Shown one piece after another: positions 50,002 to 58,348 of a stretch of DNA of 64,000 nucleotides; the first letter of the stretch is position 1; each line of letters opens with the position of its first letter. Where the stretch lies: positions 620,001 to 684,000 of the forward strand of contig NZ_JADCLL010000002.1 in NCBI RefSeq assembly GCF_015070375.1, read 5' to 3'. Position numbers and translations under genes: made by a program. The notes beneath the pieces were generated by a model. That model searched no databases, had not been told where the DNA came from, and saw nothing but the letters and a program-made list of their open reading frames with translations. The DNA is from Nocardioides kribbensis. Its GTDB lineage: Bacteria > Actinomycetota > Actinomycetes > Propionibacteriales > Nocardioidaceae.

Positions 50002-50621
50002 CGGTCGTCGCTGATCTCGCGACCCCACAGCGCGGGGTCGACGAGCGGGGTGTGGGCCGGCTCGAGGTCGGCCGCCTCGGCCAGCGCCACGCACTCCGCG
50101 CCGGTGATGCCGGCTCCGGTCGACCAGCTGCCCTCGACCAGCACGAGCACGCCGCCGGGGCGCAGCAGCGCGCTCCAGCGTCGCAGCACCGCCACCGGGT
50201 CGGGCAGGGCCCACAGCACGTGGCGGCACAGGACGACGTCGTAGGAGTCGGACGTCAGGGGCGGGTGGGCGGCGTCGCCGGCGAGCACCCTCACGGGCGA
50301 CCCGGGCAGCCCGGCCACCTTGGCCCGGGCCCGCTCGAGCATGGCGGGGGAGAAGTCGACGGCGTCGACGCGGTGACCCGCCGCGGCGAGCAGGGCGCTC
50401 AGCGTGGCGGTGCCGCAGCCGAGCTCGGCCACCCGGGCCGGGGCCGACGGCAACAGGGGCAGCAGCAGCGCCGACCACGCGGCGCGCACCGCCGGGTCGC
50501 GCAGGCCGTGGTCGGCAGGGTCGTCGTAGGCCGCCGCCTCGGCGTCCCACACCGCGATGCGCCCGGCCAGCCCGGGGTCGTCGGTCGGCTCGGATCGGGG
50601 CGGTCCGCTCAGGTCGTCCAC
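49935..50621 (-). CDS. Class I SAM-dependent methyltransferase
   Basis: 228 residues from GTG 50621. Rossmann core: ARVAELGCGTATLSALLAAAGHRVDAVDFSPAMLERARAK (motif I and acidic loop), then SDSYDVVLCRHVLWALPDP (motif IV) and LRPGGVLVLVEGSW (post-II). Methyltransf_11 type; small-molecule or cofactor target unknown. The 67-nt tail-to-tail overlap with the GNAT gene is long for bacteria and places antisense coding at both C-termini. Confidence 0.87.
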   Translation of the reverse strand: MDDLSGPPRSEPTDDPGLAGRIAVWDAEAAAYDDPADHGLRDPAVRAAWSALLLPLLPSAPARVAELGCGTATLSALLAAAGHRVDAVDFSPAMLERARAKVAGLPGSPVRVLAGDAAHPPLTSDSYDVVLCRHVLWALPDPVAVLRRWSALLRPGGVLVLVEGSWSTGAGITGAECVALAEAADLEPAHTPLVDPALWGREISDDRYLVVARPRRSVAKQRESGESR

Positions 50622-50633
50622 GCTGCGACCGTA
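50622..50633 (-). promoter_or_regulatory. Leaderless-type promoter of the methyltransferase gene
   Basis: Minus-strand TACGGT at 50633-50628, six bases, GTG at 50621. Confidence 0.5.
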
Positions 50634-50693
50634 GTGACGGTCACCGACACCCGCCACCCGGCGCCCCCGCGCCGCCCCCTCCCTGGACCGACC

Positions 50694-51335
50694 ATGACCC
50701 AGCACCAGCACCAGCACACGCATCAGCACCAGCACACGCATCAGCACCGCCACCTGAGGGCCACCGCGGCGGCCCTCGTGACCTTCGTCGTCCTGCTCGG
50801 CGCCGCGCTCGTGCCGGGCGCGGCGCAGGCCGAGCCCCGCCCGCTGGAGGACTATGCCTCCTACCAGCCGCAGACCCGCTGCGCGCCCGGGGCCAAGCCG
50901 GGCACGGTGGCGCTGGGGCGCTGGCTGGTGCGCCACCACGGCGGCGGCTTCGGGCGGATCGGGTCGACCTGCTCGAAGCACACCACCTCCGAGCACCAGG
51001 AGGGCCGCGCCTTCGACTGGATGATGAGCGCGCGGACCAAGGCCGACCGCCGCGAGGTGAAGGAGGTCTTCGAGCGGCTCTTCCGCGCCGACCAGGCCGG
51101 GCGCGAGGACGCCTGGGCGCGCCGGATGGGCATCATGTACCTGATCTGGGACGACGAGATCTACAGCGCGTGGAACGCCTTCGAGCCCGAGCCCTACCTC
51201 AGCTCGTCGTGCGCCACGAAGAAGAAGTGCAGCCAGACGCTGCGCCACCGCGACCACGTGCACGTCTCCCTCACCCGCCGGGCCGGGCGCGGCCTCACCA
51301 GCTGGTACGACGGCCGGCTCCCCGCGAAGGACTGA
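50694..51335 (+). CDS. Secreted LAS-type (M15-like) protein with a His-rich N-terminus
   Basis: 213 residues. Residues 1-22 are an unusual His/Gln-rich stretch (nine His), encoded by tandem CAGCAC repeats, placed before a signal helix (AAALVTFVVLLGAALVPGAAQA). The mature domain has TSEHQEGRAFDWMM (His and Asp zinc ligands) and RHRDHVHVSLT (last His), the pattern of LAS/M15-like peptidases and the related ARB_07466-like domains. Three or four cysteines. Peptidoglycan or protein substrate unknown. A later start would drop the His stretch, but none with a ribosome site is visible. Confidence 0.78.
   Translation: MTQHQHQHTHQHQHTHQHRHLRATAAALVTFVVLLGAALVPGAAQAEPRPLEDYASYQPQTRCAPGAKPGTVALGRWLVRHHGGGFGRIGSTCSKHTTSEHQEGRAFDWMMSARTKADRREVKEVFERLFRADQAGREDAWARRMGIMYLIWDDEIYSAWNAFEPEPYLSSSCATKKKCSQTLRHRDHVHVSLTRRAGRGLTSWYDGRLPAKD
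50700..50755 (+). repeat. Tandem CAGCAC/CACGCAT repeat
   Basis: The unit CAGCACCAGCACACGCAT is repeated with slight change at the start of the LAS-type gene and encodes His/Gln/Thr. Confidence 0.7.
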
Positions 51336-51367
51336 GCCCCCCGTCCCGGAGGGAGCGAGGGGCTCAG
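51332..51367. terminator. Bidirectional terminator
   Basis: 9-bp stem CTGAGCCCC/GGGGCTCAG with an inner TCCC/GGGA stem. The 5' arm contains the stop codon of the LAS-type gene; the citrate synthase gene runs in from the other side. Confidence 0.75.
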
Positions 51368-51383
51368 TCGGCGCGGAGCGGGC

Positions 51384-52487
51384 TCAGCCGGCCCACTCGG
51401 CCTTCCAGCCGTCGACCTCGTCGGCGCCGCGGGCGGCGGGGCCGGTGTAGATCGCCGAGGGGCGGATGAGGCGGCCCGTGCGCTTCTGCTCGAGGATGTG
51501 CGCCGACCAGCCGCCGGTGCGGGCGCAGGTGAACATCGAGGTGAACATCGTGGCCGGGACCTCGGCGAAGTCGAGGACGATCGCGGCCCAGAACTCCACG
51601 TTGGTCTCGAGCACGCGGTCGGGGCGACGCTCGCGCAGCTCGGCCAGGGCGGCCTTCTCCAGGGCCTCGGCCACCTCGTAGCGGGGGGCGTCGAGCTCCT
51701 TGGCGGTGCGGCGCAGCACGCGGGCGCGGGGGTCCTCGGCGCGGTAGACGCGGTGGCCGAAGCCCATCAGCCGCTCGCCGCGGTCGAGCAGGCCCTTGAC
51801 GTAGGCCTCGGCGTCGCCGGACTCCTCGACGTCGGCGATCATGCCGAGCACGCGGCTCGGGGCGCCGCCGTGCAGCGGGCCGCTCATCGCGCCGATGGCT
51901 CCGGAGAAGGCGGCGGCGACGTCGGCGCCGGTGGAGGTGATGACGCGGGCGGTGAAGGTGGAGGCGTTCATGCCGTGCTCGGCGGCGCTGCTCCAGTAGG
52001 CGTCGATGGCCTTGACGTGCTGCGGGTCGGCCTCGCCCTTCCAGCGGAGGAGGAACTTCTCGGCGAGGGTGCTGCCCTCGTCCACGACCTTCTGGGGCAC
52101 GACGGGGGCGTGCAGGCCGCGGGCGGACTGCGCGGCGTAGGAGAGGACCATGACGGCGACGCGGCCGAGGTCCTCGCGGGCCTGCTCGTCGGAGATGTCG
52201 TAGGTCTGGCCGAAGCCGAAGGCCGGCGCCAGCATGGCCACGGCGGCCTGCACGTCGACGCGCACGTCGCCGGTGTGCACGGGCAGGTTGTAGGGCTCGG
52301 CGGGGGCCAGGCCGGGGGCGTAGGTGCCGTCGATCAGCAGGCCCCAGATGTTCTCGAACGGCACCCGGCCGACGATGTCCTCGATGTCGACGCCGCGGTA
52401 GCGGAGCGCGGACCCCTCCTTGTCGGGCTCGGCGATCTCCGTCTCGAAGGCGACGACGCCTTCCAGTCCGTGGTGTACCTCGGGCAT
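51384..52487 (-). CDS. Citrate synthase 2
   Basis: 367 residues, ATG with AGGAGT seven bases upstream. Condenses oxaloacetate and acetyl-CoA (or related acyl-CoA). The two catalytic histidines are in [15 protein letters not shown] and [13 protein letters not shown], and [14 protein letters not shown] is the substrate-binding block. The segment usually holding the third catalytic residue reads [14 protein letters not shown], with Glu where most citrate synthases have Asp; as I recall the CitA branch of actinobacteria shows the same. Short length also fits CitA rather than GltA. Confidence 0.9.
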   Translation of the reverse strand: MPEVHHGLEGVVAFETEIAEPDKEGSALRYRGVDIEDIVGRVPFENIWGLLIDGTYAPGLAPAEPYNLPVHTGDVRVDVQAAVAMLAPAFGFGQTYDISDEQAREDLGRVAVMVLSYAAQSARGLHAPVVPQKVVDEGSTLAEKFLLRWKGEADPQHVKAIDAYWSSAAEHGMNASTFTARVITSTGADVAAAFSGAIGAMSGPLHGGAPSRVLGMIADVEESGDAEAYVKGLLDRGERLMGFGHRVYRAEDPRARVLRRTAKELDAPRYEVAEALEKAALAELRERRPDRVLETNVEFWAAIVLDFAEVPATMFTSMFTCARTGGWSAHILEQKRTGRLIRPSAIYTGPAARGADEVDGWKAEWAG

Positions 52488-52560
52488 GCGTTCGACTCCT
52501 GTGTCGGGTGGTCAGAGGGGGTCGCCGCGGTGGGCAACCTCGGCATTGTGTCAGCCGTCC

Positions 52561-52573
52561 TACTGTCAGGTAC
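52561..52573 (+). promoter_or_regulatory. Leaderless-type promoter of pdxH
   Basis: TACTGT (52561-52566), seven bases, ATG at 52574. The same hexamer serves rplJL and rpoBC. No Shine-Dalgarno. Confidence 0.5.
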
Positions 52574-53242
52574 ATGGCCACCGACCTGCGAACGCTCCGC
52601 CACGAGTACGCCGCCCGCGGCCTCGCCGAGACCGAGCTGACCGACGACCCGCTCGAGCTCTTCCGCACCTGGCTGGAGGAGGCCGTGGCGGCCGGGATCG
52701 GCGAGCCCAACGCCGTCGTCGTATCGACCGTCACCGCCGCCGGCACCCCGACCTCGCGCACCGTGCTGCTCAAGGGCCTGCACGGCGGCGACGACGGGGA
52801 CGGGGGCCGGGACGAGGGTTTCGTGTTCTACACCAACCACTCCTCGGCCAAGGGCCGCGACCTCGACGCCCGCCCCGGCTGCGCGCTGCTCTTCCCCTGG
52901 CACGACCTCGAGCGCCAGGTCCGCGTGGAGGGCACGGCGGCCCGGCTCCCGCGGGCCGAGGTCGAGGCCTACTTCGCGGTGCGCCCGCGCGGCTCCCAGC
53001 TGGGCGCCTGGGCCTCCCACCAGTCCTCGGAGGTGGCCGACCGCGCCGAGCTGGAGCGGGCCTACACCGCCGCCGAGCAGCGTTTCGCGGGCGGCGACGT
53101 GCCCGTGCCGGAGGAGTGGGGCGGCTACGTCGTGCGCCCCGAGGTCGTGGAGTTCTGGCAGGGCCGGCCCAGCCGCCTGCACGACCGGCTGGTCTACCGG
53201 CGCGAGGGCGCCGGCTGGACCACGCGGCGCTTGGCGCCCTGA
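52574..53242 (+). CDS. pdxH: Pyridoxamine 5'-phosphate oxidase
   Basis: 222 residues. FMN enzyme making pyridoxal 5'-phosphate from pyridoxamine or pyridoxine 5'-phosphate. Segments present: [63 protein letters not shown] (FMN site), and the C-terminal [18 protein letters not shown] with the Arg-X-His substrate motif. A Gly/Asp-rich insert ([12 protein letters not shown]) lies in one loop. Two PLP enzymes are in the window, at 13.9 kb and 48.2 kb. Confidence 0.94.
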   Translation: MATDLRTLRHEYAARGLAETELTDDPLELFRTWLEEAVAAGIGEPNAVVVSTVTAAGTPTSRTVLLKGLHGGDDGDGGRDEGFVFYTNHSSAKGRDLDARPGCALLFPWHDLERQVRVEGTAARLPRAEVEAYFAVRPRGSQLGAWASHQSSEVADRAELERAYTAAEQRFAGGDVPVPEEWGGYVVRPEVVEFWQGRPSRLHDRLVYRREGAGWTTRRLAP

Positions 53243-53254
53243 GCGTCCCTCGCC

Positions 53255-53299
53255 CGGCCGTGGCCCCACGGCCGTGCCGCCCGGTCGTCTCAGACCGGG
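53255..53299. terminator. Two hairpins between pdxH and the SDR gene
   Basis: CGGCCGTGG/CCACGGCCG (53255-53274) with a 2-nt spacer, then CCCGGTC/GACCGGG (53280-53299) whose 6-nt loop includes the first bases of the SDR stop. They can end transcription from both sides. Confidence 0.65.
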
Positions 53300-54111
53300 C
53301 GGGTGGCGGTGATGCCGCCGTCGACCGGCAGGTCGACCCCGTGGAGGTAGGCGGCCGCGGGGGAGACCAGCCACGTCACCGCGGCGGCGACCTCCTCCGG
53401 TCGCCCCGCGCGCCCGGCGGGGGTGCCCGCGACCATCGAGGCGATGACGTCGCCGTCGGAGTCGTTGATCGGGGTGCGGGTCGGGCCCGGTGAGACGGTG
53501 TTGACCCGGACGCCGCGTGGACCGAACTCGGCCGCCCAGCTGCGGGCCAGCTGCGCCTCGGCGGCCTTGGTCGCGGAGTAGAGGCCGACGAAGGGGTGCC
53601 CCACGCCGGCCATCCAGGAGCCGATCACCACGATGCAGGCGCCGTCGCGCCCGAGCATGCCCGGCGCCAGGGCGGCCGTCAGCACGTGCGGCGCGCGGAC
53701 GTTGACCGCCAGCGCGGTGTCGAGGTCCTCGTCGGTGAGGCCGAGCGTGTCCACCGGCGGGCACACCGCGGCGTTGTGCACGAGGACGTCGACGCCCCCG
53801 CCGAGCACCTCGGTGACCTCGCCGGCGAAGTGGCGCAGGTCGGCGTACGACGCGGTGAGGTCGGCCGCGACCCAGTCGGCGCGGCCGCCGGCGGCGCGGA
53901 GCCGCTCGACCACGGCCGTGCCGCGGGCGACGTCGCGGCCGCTGACGACGACGTGGGCCCCGGCGGCGGCGAGGTCGGTCGCGATCGCCGCGCCGATGCC
54001 GCTGCTGGAGCCGGTGACGAGGGCGGTGCGGCCGGCGAGGAAGCGGGCGGGGTCGGCGGCGCGGTCGGTGGTGGGGGACGTGGGGGCGGTGGTGGGTCCG
54101 GTGGAGGTCAC
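53290..54111 (-). CDS. SDR family oxidoreductase
   Basis: 273 residues from GTG 54111; a TTG 12 bases upstream is also in frame. Classical short-chain dehydrogenase: TGSSSGIG cofactor loop, NNAG replaced by HNAAVCPP, catalytic Ser in VVIGSWMAG and YxxxK as YSATKAAE, and PG motif VNTVSPGPTRTP. NAD(P)-dependent; substrate unknown. Divergent from an XRE/MmyB regulator with 100 bp between starts, a common actinobacterial pairing in which the regulator controls the oxidoreductase. Confidence 0.88.
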   Translation of the reverse strand: MTSTGPTTAPTSPTTDRAADPARFLAGRTALVTGSSSGIGAAIATDLAAAGAHVVVSGRDVARGTAVVERLRAAGGRADWVAADLTASYADLRHFAGEVTEVLGGGVDVLVHNAAVCPPVDTLGLTDEDLDTALAVNVRAPHVLTAALAPGMLGRDGACIVVIGSWMAGVGHPFVGLYSATKAAEAQLARSWAAEFGPRGVRVNTVSPGPTRTPINDSDGDVIASMVAGTPAGRAGRPEEVAAAVTWLVSPAAAYLHGVDLPVDGGITATRPV

Positions 54112-54199
54112 GGCGCCAGCCAACGGGCTCGGTGGGCCGTGCGCCAGGGCGGGCCCGACCTGGGCACGCCAGGACCAGGCAGGGGCCGGGCGGCGCGCC

Positions 54200-54211
54200 T
54201 AGGCTGGGGTG
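54200..54211 (+). promoter_or_regulatory. Leaderless-type promoter of the XRE regulator gene
   Basis: TAGGCT (54200-54205), six bases, ATG at 54212. Confidence 0.5.
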
Positions 54212-55048
54212 ATGGGACGGGACCGGGCGGAGCTGGGGGCGTTCCTGCGCTCGCGGCGCGACCGGCTGACCCCGGCGCAGGCGGGGATGGACCCCTTCCC
54301 GGGGCCGCGGCGCGTGCCGGGCCTGCGCAAGGAGGAGCTGGCCGTGCTGGCCGGGGTCAGCCCCGACTACTACAGCCGCCTCGAGCAGGGCCGGCAGGCC
54401 AACGTCTCGCGCGAGGTGCTCGACGCGCTCGCCCGGGCGCTGCGACTCGACGAGACCGAGCAGGCCCACCTGGCCGACCTGGCGGGACCGCCCGCCCGCA
54501 CCGCGCGGTCCACCACCGCGTCGCAGCGTCCCGACCCGGGACTGCTGCGGCTGATGACCGCGCTCGACCACCTGCCCGTGGTGCTGCTGGGCCAGCGCAC
54601 CGAGGTGCTGGCCGCCAACGCGCTGCTGGCTGCGGTGCTGAGACCGCTGGCGCCGGGCACGTCGTTCGTGCGCTTCCTCTTCCTCGATCCGCTCGCCAGG
54701 GAGCGGATCGTGAATTGGGAGCACTTCGCCGCCACCGCCGTGGCCGCGCTGCGCCGTGACCTCGGCCGCCATCCCCACGACGCGCGGCTGCGCGACCTGG
54801 TGGCCGAGCTGCGCCGCGACGCCGACGTGGAGCGCTGGTGGGTCGACCACGCCGTGCGCGACTACGCCTCGGTGGCCAAGCAGATCGCGCACCCGGTGGC
54901 GGGCGACCTGGCCTTCGACATCGAGATCGTCTCCCCGCCCCACGACCCCGACCAGCGTCTGGTCGTCTACACCGCGCAGCCCGACTCGCGCACCGCGCGG
55001 GTGCTGCCGATGCTGGCCAGCTGGCAGGGCACCTCGGCGCCCGCCTGA
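54212..55048 (+). CDS. XRE-family transcriptional regulator with MmyB-like ligand-binding domain
   Basis: 278 residues. N-terminal helix-turn-helix: LGAFLRSRRDRLTPAQAG to LRKEELAVLAGVSPDYYSRLEQGRQANVSREVLDALARAL. The C-terminal two thirds is the MmyB-like PAS-type domain (VVLLGQRTEVLAANALLAAVL, FLDPLARERIVNWEHFAATAVAALRR, FDIEIVSPPHDPDQRLVVYTA). This class pairs with divergent SDR genes and binds small hydrophobic ligands, possibly fatty acids. It probably regulates the SDR gene and itself. Confidence 0.9.
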   Translation: MGRDRAELGAFLRSRRDRLTPAQAGMDPFPGPRRVPGLRKEELAVLAGVSPDYYSRLEQGRQANVSREVLDALARALRLDETEQAHLADLAGPPARTARSTTASQRPDPGLLRLMTALDHLPVVLLGQRTEVLAANALLAAVLRPLAPGTSFVRFLFLDPLARERIVNWEHFAATAVAALRRDLGRHPHDARLRDLVAELRRDADVERWWVDHAVRDYASVAKQIAHPVAGDLAFDIEIVSPPHDPDQRLVVYTAQPDSRTARVLPMLASWQGTSAPA

Positions 55049-55066
55049 GCCGACCCGTGCCGTCGC

Positions 55067-55519
55067 TCAGGCCTCGGGTGCGGCGCCGAGGGCGGCGAGG
55101 GTCAGGGCGACGTGCCACACCAGGGGCAGCGACCCCGCCTCCTGCGGCGTGGCCCACCGGTGGGCGTCGTGCTCGCGCGCGCTGAGCCGCACCTCGACGG
55201 GCGGTCCGGTCTCCTCCAGCGCGTAGGTGAGGGTGTGGAAGACCAGGTCGCGGCCCTCGGTGTCTCGGTTGCGGTGGTGGCTGACCTCGGAGCCGGCGCG
55301 CACCCGCAGCCCCGCCTCCTCCCAGCACTCCCGGACCGCGGCCGCGGCCGGTGACTCGCCGGGCTCGACCGTGCCGCCCGGCACGTCCCACTGCCCGCCG
55401 AGGTAGCGCCCCTCACGGCGCCTGAGCAGGAGGTACCGCCCGCCGCGCTCCACGAGGCCGTGGGCGACGACGCGGTCGGTCGCGTCGCTCGACCGCTCCG
55501 CGGCGCTGGCGTCCTCCAC
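55067..55519 (-). CDS. Nudix hydrolase
   Basis: 150 residues, GTG start. The Nudix box is GGTVEPGESPAAAAVRECWEEAGL, with all metal ligands (RE..EE). WDVPGGTVEPGE is preceded by LLLRRREGRYLGGQ. Substrate unknown; ADP-ribose, nucleotide sugars or oxidised nucleotides are possible. Its promoter and that of the DUF4396 gene face each other around a palindrome. Confidence 0.88.
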   Translation of the reverse strand: MEDASAAERSSDATDRVVAHGLVERGGRYLLLRRREGRYLGGQWDVPGGTVEPGESPAAAAVRECWEEAGLRVRAGSEVSHHRNRDTEGRDLVFHTLTYALEETGPPVEVRLSAREHDAHRWATPQEAGSLPLVWHVALTLAALGAAPEA

Positions 55520-55531
55520 GCCTCGAGGGTA
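55520..55531 (-). promoter_or_regulatory. Leaderless-type promoter of the Nudix gene
   Basis: Minus-strand TACCCT at 55531-55526, six bases, GTG at 55519. The palindrome at 55541-55555 lies just upstream and could affect it. Confidence 0.5.
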
Positions 55532-55540
55532 GACCGCTCC

Positions 55541-55555
55541 TACCCCCTAGGGGTA
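55541..55555. promoter_or_regulatory. CsoR-like operator
   Basis: TACCCC-CTA-GGGGTA, a perfect 6-3-6 inverted repeat. CsoR-family copper sensors and related persulfide sensors bind G/C-tract palindromes flanked by TA like this one. TATATG (55554-55559) just after it may be the -10 of the DUF4396 gene, so binding would block the promoter. Confidence 0.55.
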
Positions 55556-55591
55556 TATGTTCGGTGCGTGGGACCACCCGAGGAGGAGACG

Positions 55592-56266
55592 ATGAGCACC
55601 ACCCAGGACCACCAGCACGACCACCAGGGCGACGCGGGGCACGACCTCGGGTCGCGCTCGATGGCCGTGAGCGCGACGCTGCACTGCCTCACCGGCTGCG
55701 CGATCGGCGAGATCGTCGGGCTCCTGGTCGGCACGGCCCTCGGCCTCGCGACGTTGCCGACCGTCGTCCTGAGCGTCGCGCTGGCGTTCGTGTTCGGCTT
55801 CACGCTGTCCTCGCTGCCCCTCGTCCGTGCCGGCCTGGGCGTCCTCGCCGCTCTCGGCACCGTGGTGGCCGCCGACACCGTGTCGATCGCGACCATGGAG
55901 GTCGTCGACAACCTGGTGATGGCGCTGCTGCCCGGCGCGATGGGCGCCGGCCTGGTCAACAGTGTCTTCTGGATCGGCATGACCCTCTCGCTCGCGGCCG
56001 CCTTCGTGGCGGCGCTCCCGGTCAACCGCTGGCTGCTGGCCCGCGGCAAGGGCCACGCCCTCACCCACCGGTTCCACGGCGCGCAGGTCGTGGGTCGTCG
56101 CCGGTGGATCCCCGACCCGCCCACCTCGACGCTGGTGGCGGTCATCGCGGCGTTCATCCTGGGTGGGCTGGTCGTGTCGGTGGCCGACGGGCTCGGCGCC
56201 GGCGACGGTGCCCACGCCGGCGCAGCGCCGACCTCGGTCGTCGGGCGGTCGCACGCGGTCCGATGA
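55592..56266 (+). CDS. DUF4396 membrane protein with His-rich N-terminus
   Basis: 224 residues, ATG two bases after AGGAGGAG plus ACG. Residues 1-20 are His/Asp/Gln-rich (DHQHDHQGDAGHD), then a short loop and six or so helices. SATLHCLTGCAIGEIVGLLVGTALGL contains a Cys-X4-Cys-like pair in the first helix (HCLTGC), and a conserved PGAMGAGLVNSVFWIGMTLSLAAAF block matches DUF4396. A His-rich tip, the CXXXC-type pair and the CsoR-like operator upstream suggest a metal- or sulfur-linked membrane function. This is inference only. Confidence 0.78.
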   Translation: MSTTQDHQHDHQGDAGHDLGSRSMAVSATLHCLTGCAIGEIVGLLVGTALGLATLPTVVLSVALAFVFGFTLSSLPLVRAGLGVLAALGTVVAADTVSIATMEVVDNLVMALLPGAMGAGLVNSVFWIGMTLSLAAAFVAALPVNRWLLARGKGHALTHRFHGAQVVGRRRWIPDPPTSTLVAVIAAFILGGLVVSVADGLGAGDGAHAGAAPTSVVGRSHAVR

Positions 56267-56275
56267 GGCCGGCGG

Positions 56276-57583
56276 TCATGCGCCGTCCCGACGCCGACGG
56301 TTCGGCGTCGGCGTCGTGGGCCCGATCAGGACCTCTGGCGGGCCGGACCTGCCCCACGGGCCCCGCGCCCCCTCGGCCCCTCGGTCGGTGCGGGGGGCCG
56401 GTGCGCCCGGTGAGCTGGCCCAACCGCAGGTGGAGGCGCCCAGTGCCACGACCGCCGCGCCCACGAAGGCCGCCGGGAGCCCGTGACCGCCCGCGGCCGC
56501 CCCGACGAGGGTCGAGCCCACGGCCTGGCCCAGCACGAGGGTGACGAACAGGGTCGCGGTGGCTCCGGCCACCGACCCCGGCAGCACCTCCCCGGACCAG
56601 CTGATGAGCGCTGTGGTCGCTGCGACGAAGGACCAGCCCGCGAGCACGCACGCGAGGAGCGCCGCCGTCCGTGACGACGGGGCGACGCCGAGCAGGCCGA
56701 GCGCGGCGGCGAGCCCCGTGCAGGTGAGCGTCCAGGCCGTGGGGGCGGGGCGGCGTGACAGCAGGCCGGCGGTGGCAGCGGTCACCGTGCCGCCCACGCC
56801 GACGCCGATCCAGGCCGCCGTCGACCACCCCGCGCCGAGACCGGCCCCGACGAGGAGGCTGCGACCGTAGGTCCACAGGGCGGCCGAGGCCGCCCCGAGG
56901 AGCAGGGCCCCTCCCGCGGGTCGCGCCAGACGGGACCACGCGGCCGGCCCGGTCCGCTGCGGGCGAGGGGCGAGGACGCCCCGCGCCTCGGGGCCGTGGG
57001 CGCGCGCCCGGGCTCCGCGCGGTCCGTCGAGCAGCAGGACGGCGAGGCCGGCCGCCGCCGAGACGGCGGCGCTGACGACGAAGGCCGTGCGCCAGTCGGG
57101 CGAGAGGGCCGCGGCGAGCACGCCGGCCGCGACGAGGCCGGGGCCGGTCCCGGAGTTCACGACGCCCTGGGCCCGGTCTCCCCGGGGTCCGTCGAGGTGG
57201 TGCTGCACCACCGCGACGAGGGCGGGGGAGGCGAGGCCGGCGGAGGTCGAGGCCACGACGGCCGCGGTCGCGAAGCTCGCCACCCCGCTCGCGGTGGCCA
57301 TGCCGAGCGAGCCGGCGACCGCGGTCGTCAGCGCGGCGGCGACCAGGACGCGACGACGGCGTCCGGCCGCGGAGCCGCACAGGGCGCCGACGCAGTAGGC
57401 GACGGAGGCGGCAGAGGAGACCGCTCCCGCGGTGGCGGTCGTCAGCCCCAGGCTGGCCTGCACGTCGGGGAGGAACAGTCCGTAGGCCAGCCGCACCAAG
57501 CCGTAGGTCGCCGCGATGAAGCAGGTCGCGGCGACGACGAGGGAGGTGTCGTGCGACGACGCTGACGATAACGACCGTTTCAT
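56276..57583 (-). CDS. MFS transporter
   Basis: 435 residues, ATG at 57583. About 12 hydrophobic segments, starting FIAATYGLVRLAYGLFLPDVQASLGLTTATAGAVSSAASVAYCVGALCGS, with the loop-2 motif reduced to AAGRRRRVLV. YbfB/CynX-like or drug-efflux type MFS; substrate unknown. The C-terminal 40 residues are a Pro/Arg/Gly-rich tail with low hydrophobicity. Divergent from the TetR gene, from which it is separated by only 23 bp, so the two are probably a transporter and its regulator. The stop is 9 nt from the DUF4396 gene. Confidence 0.85.
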   Translation of the reverse strand: MKRSLSSASSHDTSLVVAATCFIAATYGLVRLAYGLFLPDVQASLGLTTATAGAVSSAASVAYCVGALCGSAAGRRRRVLVAAALTTAVAGSLGMATASGVASFATAAVVASTSAGLASPALVAVVQHHLDGPRGDRAQGVVNSGTGPGLVAAGVLAAALSPDWRTAFVVSAAVSAAAGLAVLLLDGPRGARARAHGPEARGVLAPRPQRTGPAAWSRLARPAGGALLLGAASAALWTYGRSLLVGAGLGAGWSTAAWIGVGVGGTVTAATAGLLSRRPAPTAWTLTCTGLAAALGLLGVAPSSRTAALLACVLAGWSFVAATTALISWSGEVLPGSVAGATATLFVTLVLGQAVGSTLVGAAAGGHGLPAAFVGAAVVALGASTCGWASSPGAPAPRTDRGAEGARGPWGRSGPPEVLIGPTTPTPNRRRRDGA

Positions 57584-57606
57584 TTTCGGGAGTCTAGGGT
57601 CTCGGC
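57584..57606. promoter_or_regulatory. Interlocked divergent leaderless promoters (MFS/TetR)
   Basis: The plus strand has TAGGGT (57595-57600), six bases, then the TetR ATG. The minus strand has TAGACT (57596-57591), seven bases, then the MFS ATG. The two -10 boxes share the TA at 57595-57596, so both genes would be transcribed from one symmetric site. The AACGACCGTT-like segment at 57570-57579 lies in the MFS coding start. Confidence 0.55.
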
Positions 57607-58191
57607 ATGGCGATCCGCGCGAGCACCGAGGCCCGACTGCTCGACGCCGCCGACGCGCTGCTCTTCCGGCGGGGCGTGGCGGCGACGCCCGTCGACCGCG
57701 TGCTCGAGCTGGCCGGCGCCTCCCCGGCCACGCTCTACCGGGCCTACGGCAGCAAGGAGGGCCTGGTCGCCGCCGCGCTCGCCCGCCGCCACGAGCGGTG
57801 GCTGGCGGTCTGGGACGAGGCGGTGGCCGAGGCCGCCGACGACCGGGGTCGGCTGCTGGCCGTCTTCGAGGCGCTCGACCGGTTCCGGGCGCGCCCCGAC
57901 GGTGCGCGCTGGTGCGCGGTGCTGGGCACCGCGGCGGAGTACGCCGAGGCCCCGCTCGAGATCGACGCGGCCGTGCGTCGCGACACCGACGCCCTCCGGG
58001 CCCGCCTGCAGGCGCGGGCCGCGCCGCTGGTCGGCCCCGCGGCGGCGGAGGGGCTCGCCGAGGCGCTGCTGCTCGTGGTGTCCGGTGCGCTCGCCATGCG
58101 GCTGCGCGACGAGGCCGGCGGACCCGGTCGCGCCGTGGCCGAGGTGCTGGTCGACGCGGCGGTCCGCGACACCAGCGGGTCGTCCGCCTGA
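57607..58191 (+). CDS. TetR family regulator (divergent from MFS gene)
   Basis: 194 residues. N-terminal HTH: ARLLDAADALLFRRGVAATPVDRVLELAGASPATLYRAYGSKEGLVAAAL. The ligand domain is the C-terminal 130 residues, including WCAVLGTAAEYAEAP. It probably represses the adjacent MFS gene and itself. Ligand unknown. Confidence 0.88.
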   Translation: MAIRASTEARLLDAADALLFRRGVAATPVDRVLELAGASPATLYRAYGSKEGLVAAALARRHERWLAVWDEAVAEAADDRGRLLAVFEALDRFRARPDGARWCAVLGTAAEYAEAPLEIDAAVRRDTDALRARLQARAAPLVGPAAAEGLAEALLLVVSGALAMRLRDEAGGPGRAVAEVLVDAAVRDTSGSSA

Positions 58192-58272
58192 CGCGTCGCG
58201 CCCTCCGGCGCCGCGGGCGCCGGGGTGGCTGACCCCGCGTCGACGTGCACGCACCGTGGCGCACTGTCCTCC

Positions 58273-58345
58273 GCTGGGCCGCGGGGCCGCTGGGCCGCGG
58301 GGCTGCGGGGTCGCGGGGCCGCGGAGTAGCGGGGCCGCGGAGTCG
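58273..58345. repeat. GC-rich short tandem repeats
   Basis: About seven imperfect GCGGGGCCGC-like 10-mers with a CTGG or AGTA variant between them. They lead straight into the first hairpin unit. Confidence 0.6.
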
Positions 58346-58348
58346 CCG

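Noticed and set aside
55067-58191. Integrated mobile island (regulators, transporter, repeats)
   Set aside because: No integrase, transposase, tRNA-adjacent attachment repeat or shift in codon use was visible.
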